Shown here: positions 32,303 to 43,323 of the stretch, one piece after another
Layout: every line of letters starts with the position of its first letter
How positions within the stretch are numbered: position 1 is the first letter of the stretch
NCBI GenBank assembly: GCA_037952775.1
Contig: JBANAY010000003.1
Coordinates: 5,828,001 to 5,892,000, forward strand
Direction: 5' to 3'
Source of the DNA: Clonostachys chloroleuca
Lineage: Eukaryota > Ascomycota > Sordariomycetes > Hypocreales > Bionectriaceae
Length of the DNA: 64,000 nucleotides
The notes under the pieces: generated by a model
Databases searched by the model: none
The model's input: the letters and a program-made list of their open reading frames with translations, nothing else
What the model was told of the DNA's origin: nothing
Translations under genes and position numbers: made by a program

Positions 32303-33875
32303 TATTGCGATGAGGAAGTAAAATGTGAATTGAAACGAGAGTGGGAAAAGAAGGTAAAAGAATACCACACTTTCAAACGAGTGTATCTCTACGAGCAGCC
32401 CCGTGGAGCGAGAAAGGAATACGAGGTATTAAAGATTATTGATGAGTGAATGATGAGAAAAACAGGTTATTGAAGCCGCCAGCACAGGGAAATCAACTGG
32501 GAAATCATCCAGCAACGCAAAGACCACTGAAACCCCGTGCCGAAGGATTCAGCCAAGGAGATCCCCATTGGCCCTTGCGTACATGAGCCAATCAAAATGG
32601 ATCGCCAGCAAATAGCGGAGATTGTAAGCACTTATACACGCGCTTGGCACAATGGAAGTTGAAACCCGTTCGGTGGCTGTGCTGTCAAAACCAGCGGCCA
32701 TTGGCGTCTCACTGGAAGGCCTTTTGCTAATACTGATGCTGAGGCCAATAATTGCCTTCATCGCCTCAGTGGATGAAACGTGGTAGCCAATACTAGACAT
32801 ATTACCACCCCAGACTTGAAGGATACGAGGTTTCAATGCTATACATAATGCATCTTTACGTCACATACAATACGATGAGCTCGTCATCTGGTACTGATTA
32901 CTTGTAAAATATTTCCAAAGTTCCTTACTTTTATCCAAAATAGCCGATGCAGAAATCCAGCGCTTAGTTATAACGCATACATCATGCACCAGATTGAGCG
33001 CATAACGTATCAATCAACATATCTATTTCAAAAGCCAAGGTGTATCTGATTGGAAAAGAAGCAAAATCAAATTGAGAGAATCCTGATATTGTAAAGTCCA
33101 AAGGCATAGAGGGGGCATCTAGTGCACGACCTGGGCATTTTGCCCTGTCGCTGTTTCCATTGTATACGAGCTGGTAAGGGGCCAGTACATGACTAACGGA
33201 TTATTGTATGTATCACGAGACTATGCAGCTCAAAATGAAGTCTTAGCGCTTTTGTTTCTGTTTTGGGGGTCTGTCATTAATACATCTGTACCTACGTACT
33301 GATGGTGACGCCCACCTTGATAGGCAATTTGTGTCGTACTAAAAGTGTGAAAGCGTATTAATGGCCTTGAAGTTCTTAGAACATAATAAAATGTAGGGCT
33401 GGGGAGGGCGATTGTGGAAATTATGTTAAAGAGTGAAGGTTGATAGCCTGACAACTAAAGTTGGAACAATCAACGGGCACCAAACGGTAGATGTTTGGTC
33501 AACAATTATAAGTTTACATGACCCCTTTGATTACGACCTATAGTCTGGCCCTTCACATGCTGTATAAATTCAACAAATTTTATAAAAGAGAAGCGCGGTT
33601 CAGAGCCCATATGAGCGACTCAAAGATCTGCAGCATGGCGAGTATAGGGTAGTCGATCAGCTCGGGTGTGATACCCGTTTTGTCTCATTCAAGGCAACAT
33701 TCCGTCATCATGCCTTTGATTGTCTCTCAAATTCGGATGCTTCATCCCCCTCACTCATTTTGTATCTTTCTTTGATGATCCTACATGGCGTGTGGCTGCT
33801 TTAAATACCATATATCACCGAGACTGAATACGATTAAGAGAAGCCCCACGCCCTCAGATTCAGTTTGACCGCATT
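32303..33875. other. Divergent intergenic region, about 1.6 kb
   Basis: Shared upstream region of the GH76 gene and the TAP-like peptidase gene. AT-rich, with a TTTAAATA-like element at about 33802 upstream of the peptidase start. No other gene supported. Confidence 0.45.
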
Positions 33876-35720
33876 ATGAAGCTATTTCAAACCATTGCGA
33901 CATGGCTGCTCGCCTCGGGACTCGTCCTCGCTGCTGAGCCAAAAAAACACGACATATCTGACTTTGACTGGTCAGTGCTTGAGCCATCCGCGACCTTGAA
34001 ATACCAGCCCTGCTATGATGGACACAAGTGCGCCAAACTGCTGGTTCCTCTGGATTGGCTCAACCCGTCGAATCCTGCCCGCGTCACATTGGCAGTCATC
34101 GCGCGCCCTGCCGTGGTGGACGAGACTGATCCCTCGTTTGGCGGGACAGTCTTCACGAATCCAGGCGGGCCGAGCGCCTCGGGGATCAAATTGGTGCTAG
34201 ATCTGGGCGAGCAGACGCAGAAGATTCTGGACGGCAACAAGAAATATGAGATCATGTCGTTTGACCCACGGGGCGTTGGTTTGAGCACCCCGAATGCAGA
34301 CTGCTTTCGGGACGAATATACGCGGAATGGGTATCTCCTCGAGGATCGCTTACTGGGCAAGCCCGATTCCGCACCGGAAATACTCAAGAGGAAGTTTGCA
34401 CAGGCCGCCATGGTGGGTAAGCTGTGTGAGGCAACAGATGCTACTGAGAATATCCGCCAATTCATGTCTACAAGCAGCGTTGCGAGAGATATGGTTCAGA
34501 TGGTCGATATACTGGCCGAGATGCGCAATGAGACAGCCACGCGAGACGAGACTTTCGAAGACGTCCAGATACCGTTGGGCTCTCGTAAGAATGCAAAGCA
34601 GACAGCGACACCTAGAATCCAGTACTGGGGATTCTCATATGGGACCGTGCTAGGCAACACATTTTCTAGCATGTTTCCTGGCCGGGTTGGACGCATGATC
34701 CTTGAAGCGGTTGAGGACCCTATTGATTATTACAATGCGGTAAGTATGTCTTATTCTTTGTGAAATAATAACATGATGAACTAATTGCCATATCAAGACC
34801 TGGATTCTGAACCTGAAAGACACCCAAAAGGCCCTCGACCATCTCTGGGATACATGCTTCGAAGGCGGTACACGCTGCCCGCTCTATGACCAAACAGACA
34901 AAAGCCCAGCAGATATTGAAAGAAAAGTCCGAAACCTCATGGATCGATTGGACAAAAATCCAGAGGTCTACATCTCCCCCGACACAGTTACCACCATCAC
35001 CAAGCAGGACATCATTTTCAGAATATTCGTCCCGCTTTACAACCCCATGGACGATTTCCCAGATATCGCGGCGACACTGGCCGATGCCCTGGCTGGAAAC
35101 TTCACCCGACTTGTCCAACACCTCAAGATCCCCAAACCGACCGATAGCTGCCCCTCGCGCCAGCCCAGCGCATACACATATCCCTGGGTCAAGGAGGCGC
35201 AGCACGCCATTGCCTGTGGTGACGGCGAGCCCCAAGTGGACTTGACCATTGAGAAGTTCCAGGAATACCTCGGCGTGCTCAAGAAGGACTCACCAGACTT
35301 CGGCGGCTTCTGGTCTGCAATCCGCCTCGCCTGCTCCGGCTGGCGCATCCGGGCCAACTACACCTTCTCAGGACCATGGGTCACGCCCAAGCACGACCCA
35401 AGGGGGTAGACGGCAAGCCTGCAGCTCCTCTGTTGCTGGTTTCGAGTCTCATTGACCCTGTTACGCCGCTAGCGAACGCGTATGAAGTCGCCAAGGGTCA
35501 TCCTGGATCGGTGGTGCTAATCCAAGATAATGTCGGGCATGGGACTATTGAGACGCCCGGGAATTGCAGGGATGAATTTATCAGGGCGTACATGGAGACG
35601 GGCGAGTTGCCGGATAAGAAGGATGTGTTTTGCAAGGCAGACTGTAAGCCGTTCCAAGATTGTCCTGGGCATGAAGCAGGGTCGGGCTCGAGGTCGTTTC
35701 TTAGATCCTATCAGTTGTAG
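33876..35720 (+). CDS. Secreted TAP-like S33 peptidase/hydrolase, with one frameshift
   Basis: Two exons (33876-34739, 34798-35720; intron GTAAGT..CAAG, phase 0) encode about 595 aa if one base is allowed for. A signal peptide (MKLFQTIATWLLASGLVLAA) is followed by an alpha/beta hydrolase domain with TNPGGPSASG, SFDPRGVGLSTP and nucleophile Ser254 in WGFSYGTVLG. The C-terminal TAP-like domain has GKPAAPLLLVSS, the acid region IDPVTPL and the His in NVGHGTI. Family members release N-terminal peptides or are esterases. The frame is interrupted at a run of five G (35402-35406): one frame ends in TAG right after it, while the next frame carries GVDGKPAAP and the rest of the TAP domain. This is a real one-base loss or a homopolymer error. 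It converges with small protein B. Confidence 0.85.
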
Positions 35721-35926
35721 CGGGCCAAGACATAGAACATGCACGCAAGAGTTTCATGCTGGTATTTTCCGTTGTGTTTCCGCAGGATCAGCAACTGGAA
35801 ACTGGAAGAATGAATTCACTTGAAGGAGAACCAGTTCCTGGAGGGGGTTGAATGGTATTATTTTTAATCAACTAGCCAATTTGCGTTCCTGGCCAACTAA
35901 CATCATGCATGTACAAAATCAACCGC

Positions 35927-36317
35927 TTAGTAAAGACCAACGACAACGTCACCCTTAACACGGGCAGTCAGGTGAACCTCGGCCTCAAGATCAAGCTTGA
36001 TGCCGAGGAGGAGAGAGGCATCTCTGAGGCTGCCGTCCTCGTGGGTGGCACCCTTCAGGAGGTGGCCTGTCATGCAAGATGATCAGTGAGCGAACGGATG
36101 AGCTGTTTGATGCTAATAGTGGACTTACCAGCAGGCTGGGAGAGGCCAGTGGCGGTGGGAAGGGGGACGACAAGACCATGCTGGGCGCTAGAGTCGGAAG
36201 TGCGGGCGATAGCGCTAGTAATGAGTGTGGTTAGCTAGGGAAAACCATTTCTGATGAACCAAGGGTCCATATTAGGAGAAGGGCCCGTCGGGTGAAGACT
36301 TACGCGGGAGCAGACAT
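35927..36317 (-). CDS. Small conserved fungal protein B, 70 aa (paralog of A)
   Basis: Three exons (36317-36304, 36187-36129, 36066-35927) encode 70 aa. The first coding exon is 14 nt (MSAPA). The last exon is exactly 140 nt, as in gene A at 30040. The protein reads MSAPAAQHGLVVPLPTATGL, then a variable linker with HEDGSLRDAS, and ends LLLGIKLDLEAEVHLTARVKGDVVVGLY as in A. Differences between A and B concentrate in the N-terminal third and the linker, implying constraint on the C-terminal half. No signal peptide, membrane segment or known domain is present, and the function is unknown. The next gene, on the plus strand, is the TAP-like peptidase, about 0.2 kb away and convergent. Confidence 0.85.
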
Positions 36318-37815
36318 TTTGAGTGAGTCGGTGGAGGACTGGCGAGAGAGTTGTTGGGTGAAAGAGTTGATTGTTGGTGAGTAGTAAGGCGGTGGAATGA
36401 ATTGATGAGGAGAAGAGGGCTCCGTTGACGAGTTCCTCTCAAGCTTAAGTACTAGATCTTTGACGGAGGGAGGCATTGACCATGATTTCAAATTTTCGTC
36501 TGGTGGAACGCTTCTTTGCCACGTCTCCTGCATGAAGGGGCGAAAAAGAATCGAGAAGAGACCGGGCCAGATCAGGCCAGCAGAGGTTGGGAGAGGGGCC
36601 CGCTCCCCTTGAATGACAGTCGACGTGGAACAAATATCCGGGGATGAGATGAGATGGGCTGATGTGAGTGGATGGCGCGGCGATTTGCGAGGACGATTGC
36701 CGAGGTGGATTCGATGGAAACTGACGAGTCGACAGGCGACAGCGCAGACTCTTCGGAGCGATACGGCTAGGAAGAAGGAAGAAGGGGGTGGTGATTGCAA
36801 CGCTTGGCGTCTAGTTCTCACTCATTCACAATGCGGATCAAATATCCCCTGGCGACGGCGAGGGTAGGGTGTTGGTGGAAGGATGGAGGTTGGAGGAGCC
36901 AGACGCCTCACCAGCTCACGACGAGCGGTTGCTACAGGGGAGCAAGAGCGGGCGAAAAGGGTTCGCGGCTCGGCATGTGTGGAAACATCGTTTGCTAGGA
37001 TGTACAAGAGACAAACAGGTAGCTGATCGCATACGCAGTTCTTGCTGCAGTCATACCGGGAACAGGAGAACTGGAAGCCTCTAGGCAAGCAGACGAGATC
37101 GGGCATAACACACTGCACCGTGTTGCGGGAATAGATTCACTAGCGACGGCAGAACCCAGACCTTCCGTGAGACGAGGATCCCTAATTGGCCCGTATTGTG
37201 CTCACCGGGAAGACTTGACTCCTCCTTCATGCGACAAGCTTCGCGGCAATCAACGTGTCTTCTGTTCAGTGGGGTAGATTGTTTATGCAAGTAAGTCTAT
37301 GCCACCATGAGCTAAGGAAATTGGATGATTTGCAGCTTTCATCAGCTGGTTGTGTGGGGTCTTGGGCATGGAAGCAGCTATATTATATCTCAGCTATAGG
37401 ACATCTCCAAGTGCTAGATTGATCTCGATTGTTTTCTGCCTAGTCCATTCAAGCTGCTACTTTGGTGGGAGGGATCAGGAGGAGAGAAGGAAACGGTGGA
37501 GGGAAGATGGATCTTGGATTTTTCGGTAGCGTCCAACCGCAAAAGAAAAGGAAAAAAAAAGCAAACTCTACAGAGGGTCTGGACCGGAGGGAAAAAGCAA
37601 AGAGTTGCCTCCCCGGACCCAACCACATGCAGCTTCTGGGATCAAGCATTGTCGATGTTTTACCTGTCCTCCGGATCCGCCCGCCGATTAAAAACAACCA
37701 AGACCAACCGGCATTGACGAGTCCTCTTAGATTTCATGAGTATCCCAAAGAAGGAGAGAATCGACCATGCGTTTGACATGTGATGTACCGGCAATGTCGC
37801 TCTGCCCCCCTCCAT
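36318..37815. other. Intergenic, about 1.5 kb
   Basis: Promoter of small protein B, then downstream region of the second M28 gene. Frames at 36300-36821 and 37414-37776 are purine- or pyrimidine-rich chance ORFs. Nothing else supported. Confidence 0.45.
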
Positions 37816-39413
37816 CTACACCGTGTGTTTCGAGTCACCCGCACACTTGTGAGAGTCTACCGCCTCTGCCCGCGCAGTCCGCCATGAGTCAAATTGAGCT
37901 CTGATTCTATTCTTGCTGCGCGGGTTGAGCGAGGTCTTCGCTCTGCGTGGCAGCTCGTCTTTGAGGGCGAGAGTTGCTGCGGCCACTGCAGCCGCCTTGG
38001 TGTTGACGGTCAAGGGATCCAAGTTGACGTTTCCAAAGATATCGCACGCCAGATGGTAGCAAGGATCCGCGGGGATTCCTCCACCCGTCTGGACTCCTGA
38101 CGATGCGATGCCCAGATTGAGAAAGCCAACATAGTCGGAACCGGTTCCAAAGCTGCCGAAATATGCTGGCTTGTTCTTGGCCACCAGGTAATCGAGAAGC
38201 AGCTGCGCGCCGATTTTGTCGTCCGGATTGTCCCCAACATAGATGCCATACACAGGCACGGGGGAGCCAATCATGTCATAGTTGAAGTAGAACCGGATCT
38301 TGTCAGCCTCCTCCTCGCTCAGGTGCGATGTATGATACAGCGAGCCGACGAGTCCAGGCTCTTCAGCCCCCCACCAAGCTAGGCGTATCTTGTTCTTCAA
38401 GCCGCGGAACTGACGGAGTGCCTTGGCAATCTCAATCTGCGCCGTCACGCCCGAGCCGTCGTCGTTGATGCCCGGACCGGCGGGAACGGAGTCGAGATGG
38501 GCGCCGAGGACAATGATGCTGTCTGGGTCGCCGTCTTTGGTGTCGGCGAAGATGTTCCACGACTCGCGCTCCTCGAAGAATGAATCCACAAGCAGGGTCA
38601 CCGTGAGGACCTCGCCGCCTGCAATCCTGGCAAACCAGGCCTCCCCGACCGCCAGCTTTATCATGCCAACGGGGACAAGAAGACCAATATTGTCCGCGCT
38701 CAAGGTGCCAGTGTTGGGGGTGTTTTCCGTGTTGTGGACAAGGACGACACCAAGGGCGCCGTGGCTCTTGGCCAGTTTGATCTTGTCGGAGATGCTGCAA
38801 ACGCCTCGCTTCACAAGAGCGAGCTTTCCGACGACATCGATGCTCGCCCATTGATCCTCATAGCAGCCAGAACCTATGGGCGCGTTAGATGCATGCACTC
38901 GACTCTCGTCTTGTACGTTACTGACCTCGTGTGTCATCCACGGGAAGGGCAGCAAGGTCGGCTGTTATGCCATCGGGTACTGGCGTAGCATGATTGTAGA
39001 TGAGAGTATACACATCCACGTCCTCGCCATCGGGTCCGGTGAGGGCGATTTCGCGGGTCTCCTCGTACGTGTGGTTAAAGTACTGCTTCCAAATGTCGAA
39101 ATCTGCATCGGGCCCCTCGACACCGATCTGCTCTAGCAGGTAGTCAGATGAGGCTTTGTAGCCGGGCGTTCCGAATGCCCTGTTCCCCTTGTTCTCAGTT
39201 CCGATGCGATCAAGATGCCACAGGTTGCTTTCAAGTCTGCAAGTGGTATAAAAGTTCAGCCAGGGAGAGATCACAAGGTGCTCGTGTGCGTCATTACCCT
39301 TCCGAGGTGAGGGCTGCCTCGAGCTTCTCCGGTGTCAACCGATACTTGCATGGCTCAGCTGCGAGGCCTTGCGCGACCAATAGCGCCTGCGACACGACGG
39401 TGAGTGGCTTCAT
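37816..39413 (-). CDS. Secreted M28 family aminopeptidase with PA domain (copy 2)
   Basis: Three exons (39413-39298, 39236-38926, 38873-37816) encode 494 aa, with introns of 61 and 52 nt and matching phases. The ATG at 39413 (MKPLTVVSQALLVAQGLAAEP) starts a signal peptide; codons further upstream in the frame are not supported. A PA domain (about residues 125-235) contains SGCYEDQWASIDVVGKLALVKRG, with an intron inside. Zinc-site motifs are GAHLDSVPAGPGINDDGSG, WGAEEPGLVGS, FYFNYDMIGSP and CYHLACD. It is clearly paralogous to the gene at 1735-3310, including the first intron position, but lies in a different context. Probable role: extracellular N-terminal peptide trimming for nitrogen supply. 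Confidence 0.94.
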
Positions 39414-40632
39414 CACGGCTTGGTATGTCGATTGGATGTCGGACCAGATGGTTGAGCCCAGGCTGGTTTTGCTGGCGCGGAGCATCGCATCACGCAACAG
39501 CTGGCCCATTTTCGCCCTCCCCCTCACCTTGACAGCCTGCTCCAGTGTCCGCTGTCGACCTGCCGATCACGGGAAGCACAGTGGTATTTTCCGGGGCCTG
39601 ATGGGTGATATCATCAGTCGAGAGTAGCTGGAACCGGAAGGTGCCCTGATAAGTGATGGACTCGACCGCTGTTCTGGAGATGTGCTGTAGTAGTAGCTGG
39701 AGGTTGGAGTGGGGAGACTCTGCAAGGTGCCAATAATCATGAGGAAGCGAGCCAACCATCAGCCCAGACTGGAGACGGCCCAGACTGACCAGCCGAAAGC
39801 AGCAGCTAATTCAATATCGTTCTCTTGGCTTGCCCATCGCTGTCTTCAGTCTCATTCGATGCCTGGGAGATCTACTCGCGCCAGAAACTCGGTGTGCATT
39901 TTTTGCGACCATAACCTCTCGTACTGAGACATTATTCCATCTTACAGTGGCCATGATCCCAAATCCCTGCAGTGTCGCCATCGAAATCGAGCATCGAGGC
40001 ACTAGAGGGAAGACAAGGGTTGGGAAATGAAGTACGAGGACACGCTATAGGCTAAAGACTAACTATCTGGTTTTACAAAATATATATCTACACAGCTCTT
40101 CCTTGAAAATTCCATTGAGCATTGAGCGTTGAGCATTGTGCCTGATTGACAGTCAATCGGAGTGATACTGTTGTAACTTGGCTCAGCAATGTCTTACTCC
40201 AAGTCCACATGGCCAAACCGAAAATGCCCTGACCTACCACAATTGATTGCATTTTGAAAGCTTTTGTATATATTAGTTTTCCAACCTCCTTCAAATGGCG
40301 GATTGAAGGGGTCGAAATCTCCTGTGTCACCGGAAATGTGCACATGACGAGATAAGATTCCTTTGTAGAACATCACGCCCAACTCTTGCAAAGAACATGT
40401 CGCCAATTAATGATATTTCACAAGCTACAGAGAATGGGTTCCCTGTAGACCGGAATAGAAAAGACTTAAATTTAGTATAGCCATATATGGAACTGGATAT
40501 CCCCATCATTTGCAACAACCTTGCCGTCTCGTTCAGCAAGTAATGCTCTGTTTCAATCCATTGAATGCATAAGAAGATAGATATTTCTGCGAAATTCGGT
40601 TCCCAAATAATATACATTCCTTGCACTGCTGC
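39414..40632. other. Intergenic, about 1.2 kb
   Basis: Upstream of the second M28 gene and downstream of the aldehyde dehydrogenase gene. No gene supported. A short 7-bp tandem repeat lies at 40114-40141. Confidence 0.45.
40114..40141 (+). repeat. Short tandem repeat, 7-bp unit
   Basis: Four consecutive copies of attgagc with small changes (attgagc, attgagc, gttgagc, attgtgc). Noncoding; probably replication slippage. Confidence 0.6.
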
Positions 40633-42185
40633 TTAGTTCATCCTTTCATACCCCTGTTGACTATTGCTCAACTGATTAATGCTTGTTGGTCCAAAGGCAA
40701 CAGTCTTGAGATGTATAAACTCCTCAATACTGTATCGCCCAAACCCGCTTCCGTATCCACTGGCTTTCCATCCAGTAACGGGGCCCGTCGCTTCAACCTG
40801 GTTGGTTTGGAGGTTGATCTGCACGTTACCGAAATCAAGACTCTTGGACATGTTGAGGCCACGCTCCCAGTTGGTAGTATAGACGGAAGCAGACAGGCCA
40901 CCGTCACGGGAGTTGGCCTCGACAATGGCCTCTTCGTCAGTGTCGACCTCGACGACGAACATGGTCGGGCAGAACCCCTCGTTGTCGTACAGGTAGCAGT
41001 CCTTGGGCAAGTTGATCAAGATCGAAGGAGTGAACGACGCCGGCCCAGTCCATTCACTCTTCCCAGCAAGGAACTCGGCGCCCTTCTGGACGGCTTCGTC
41101 GACCCAGCCTTTGGCCCGCTCAGCATAAAACTTGGTCACGGCTGCTCCCATAGGCGGGGCGTTTGCAAGAGCAGCCCGGAGCAACTCGTAGAATTTTCCC
41201 TTGATACCCCTCTGCACAATGATTCGTTCCGTTCCGAAGCAGAGCTGGCCGTGGCACGCGACGCACCCGGCGATGGCGTCCCGGGCAGCCTTTTCCAGGT
41301 CCGCGTCATCAAGAACAATGAGAGGGCTCTGGTCACCCAACTCCATGATGACCGGCTTCAGGTACTTTGCTGCCACGGCACCAATCTGCTTCCCGACGGG
41401 TGCGCTTCCGATAAACTCAATCTTGGCGAGGGACGGGTGAGAAATGATTGCTTCCGTCACGGCAGGGGCTCCCGTTCGCTCTGACATGATCATGTTCACC
41501 GAACCTGGAGGGAACCCGGCCTCCAGGAACGTCTCGACGAGGAAATAGTGCGTCCAGGGACAGAGCTCAGACGCCTTCAAGACAACTGTGCACCCTGCTG
41601 CGAGCGCGGCGGAGATGCCTCGGCAAGGCAGGGCGAGCGCGCCGTTCCATCTGCCATCGTCGTTAGCAATTAATGTCCGATCACTTCAATCTCGACAAGA
41701 GAGACTCACGGCATGATTAGAAGAACAGCTCCAACAGGTTCCTTGAAGACTATTTGGTGGTTGCCCGTCAGGGTGGGAGTGATCTCTCCGGCGAGAGTGG
41801 TTTTCATGGCACCAGCGATTTCACGGCAGATTTTGGGCAACTGCTTTGAGTTGAAAAGCGAAAACGTCTTGGTAGCACTGGTCTCGGCAGACTGACGATT
41901 AGCACCTTCCTCGACCTTCCTTTCCAGGATATCAGCCGCCTTCAGCAACATATGGTATCGCTCATCGACCGGAGTCCTCTTGTACGTCTGGAAGACTTGG
42001 CCTGCTGAGGCGATGGCGCGGGCAGCCAACTCGGGAGTGGCAGTCTGTCCATGATGCAGGACACGTTCTTCCGCGGCAACGTAAACAGGGAAGTTTCTTG
42101 TCGAGGGCTGGATGACAGGCTTTCCATCAATAAGGCATGGGACAACCAGGTTACCGGTCTCGTCCTTGTAAATGGAAGCAGACAT
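40633..42185 (-). CDS. Aldehyde dehydrogenase (salicylaldehyde/vanillin dehydrogenase-like)
   Basis: Two exons (42185-41710, 41650-40633; intron GTGAGT..GGCAG, phase 2) encode 497 aa, the normal ALDH length. The NAD-binding part has GAVLLIMPWNG and a Rossmann region with EFIGSAPVGKQIG. The general base Glu262 is in IMELGDQSP and the catalytic Cys296 is in HGQLCFGTERI. The usual second Gly of ELGGK-type motifs is replaced by Asp here (ELGDQ). The C-terminal pattern SGFGRYSIEEFIHLKTV resembles aromatic aldehyde dehydrogenases of the salicylaldehyde/vanillin group. Reaction: oxidation of an aldehyde to the acid with NAD(P)+. There is no targeting signal, so it is cytosolic. It is not adjacent to an obvious aromatic catabolic cluster. 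Confidence 0.92.
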
Positions 42186-43323
42186 GTTTAATCACTCAAT
42201 GCAGCGGCCAAAGTGTTTGGGTAGGACGAACTTGTCACGGTCTCAGATCAAGTTCAGATGGATGTGATTTAGTTTTTTTCTGAATTCCAAGAAGCGAAAT
42301 GCAAGCCATATATATCGTCCATCATCATCACTACAAGAGAGAGTCAACCTCGTTGACGAAGATTGTCATCGGAACTCCGCTGCTCGGACCAGGAGTTATA
42401 CATTACCCAAAATGGTCTTAGAAAACGCTGTTAAGGCTTGGATTTATCAATTACTCCAAACGGTCATCGAAGTCGTACCCAGTACATGCAATCATTGCTC
42501 GATACCATGCGGGTCAGTGTTCGCGTTTCTTAACTCCGTTATAACCAGCCATTAAGGATGGCGGACGGGGTCGGCAGTTGTGAAATACCGGCCGGGCTTG
42601 ATAATCCCGACAGCATCAGGGGATGAGCTTTGACGACTTGAAGATTGGCACATGCTTATAGCTGACTTTAGCTATCTTTTGAATCTTCCTGGGAAAGTTC
42701 TACAGAAGCTAATCTTCGTATGATCCAGCACTGGTGCAGATTTCTGATCGTGGTGTCAGCTTTCCTTCTGTTGATTCAATATAGGACGCCAAAACGCTCT
42801 ACCTGCCAAGACATGCCTGCGTCATTATTCTACTTGTTGGTTAGACCATCTCATAGATTCCGCCAACAACCGTGGACAATGATATGTAGAAAGCACTGTT
42901 ACCTATTTTGAAGGAAGCCCCAAGGTCTGAAAGCCTACCCTTGTTGAAAGTAGAAGCGGCCACATCAAAAGTAAGGTCCAAGAGAACGGTCCTGTTTGTT
43001 GTATGTGAATTTATTTCAGAATCATATTTCACTCCATTCTCACCGATGAATGAGAAGCGTCGTCCAATGTCAGTTCCATATGCTCATGAGTAGTCTAGTA
43101 TATAGATAGAGATATATGTGTAAACGTAAGCCCGCAAGCTAATTATGTTCGCTCAGGACGCCTGAAGCGCTATATCAGGGTAAAAAATGGATTAAATCAC
43201 CATGCCACATTATAAATACAACTGCATCACCGCTCGTAATAAAAAAAATTTCGTATCCATAACCGTTAAAACGCCGATTCAAAGTAGATTTTTGCTCCGT
43301 TCGGTATCGAGTCATTCTCTCGG
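42186..43323. other. Intergenic, about 1.1 kb
   Basis: Promoter of the aldehyde dehydrogenase (TATATAT-like element at about 42309-42315 on the minus strand) and 3' region of the LtrA-like gene. No gene supported. Confidence 0.45.

Noticed and set aside
40621..41484. 287-codon plus-strand ORF
   Set aside because: Antisense to the aldehyde dehydrogenase exon with its active-site motifs; no family resemblance.
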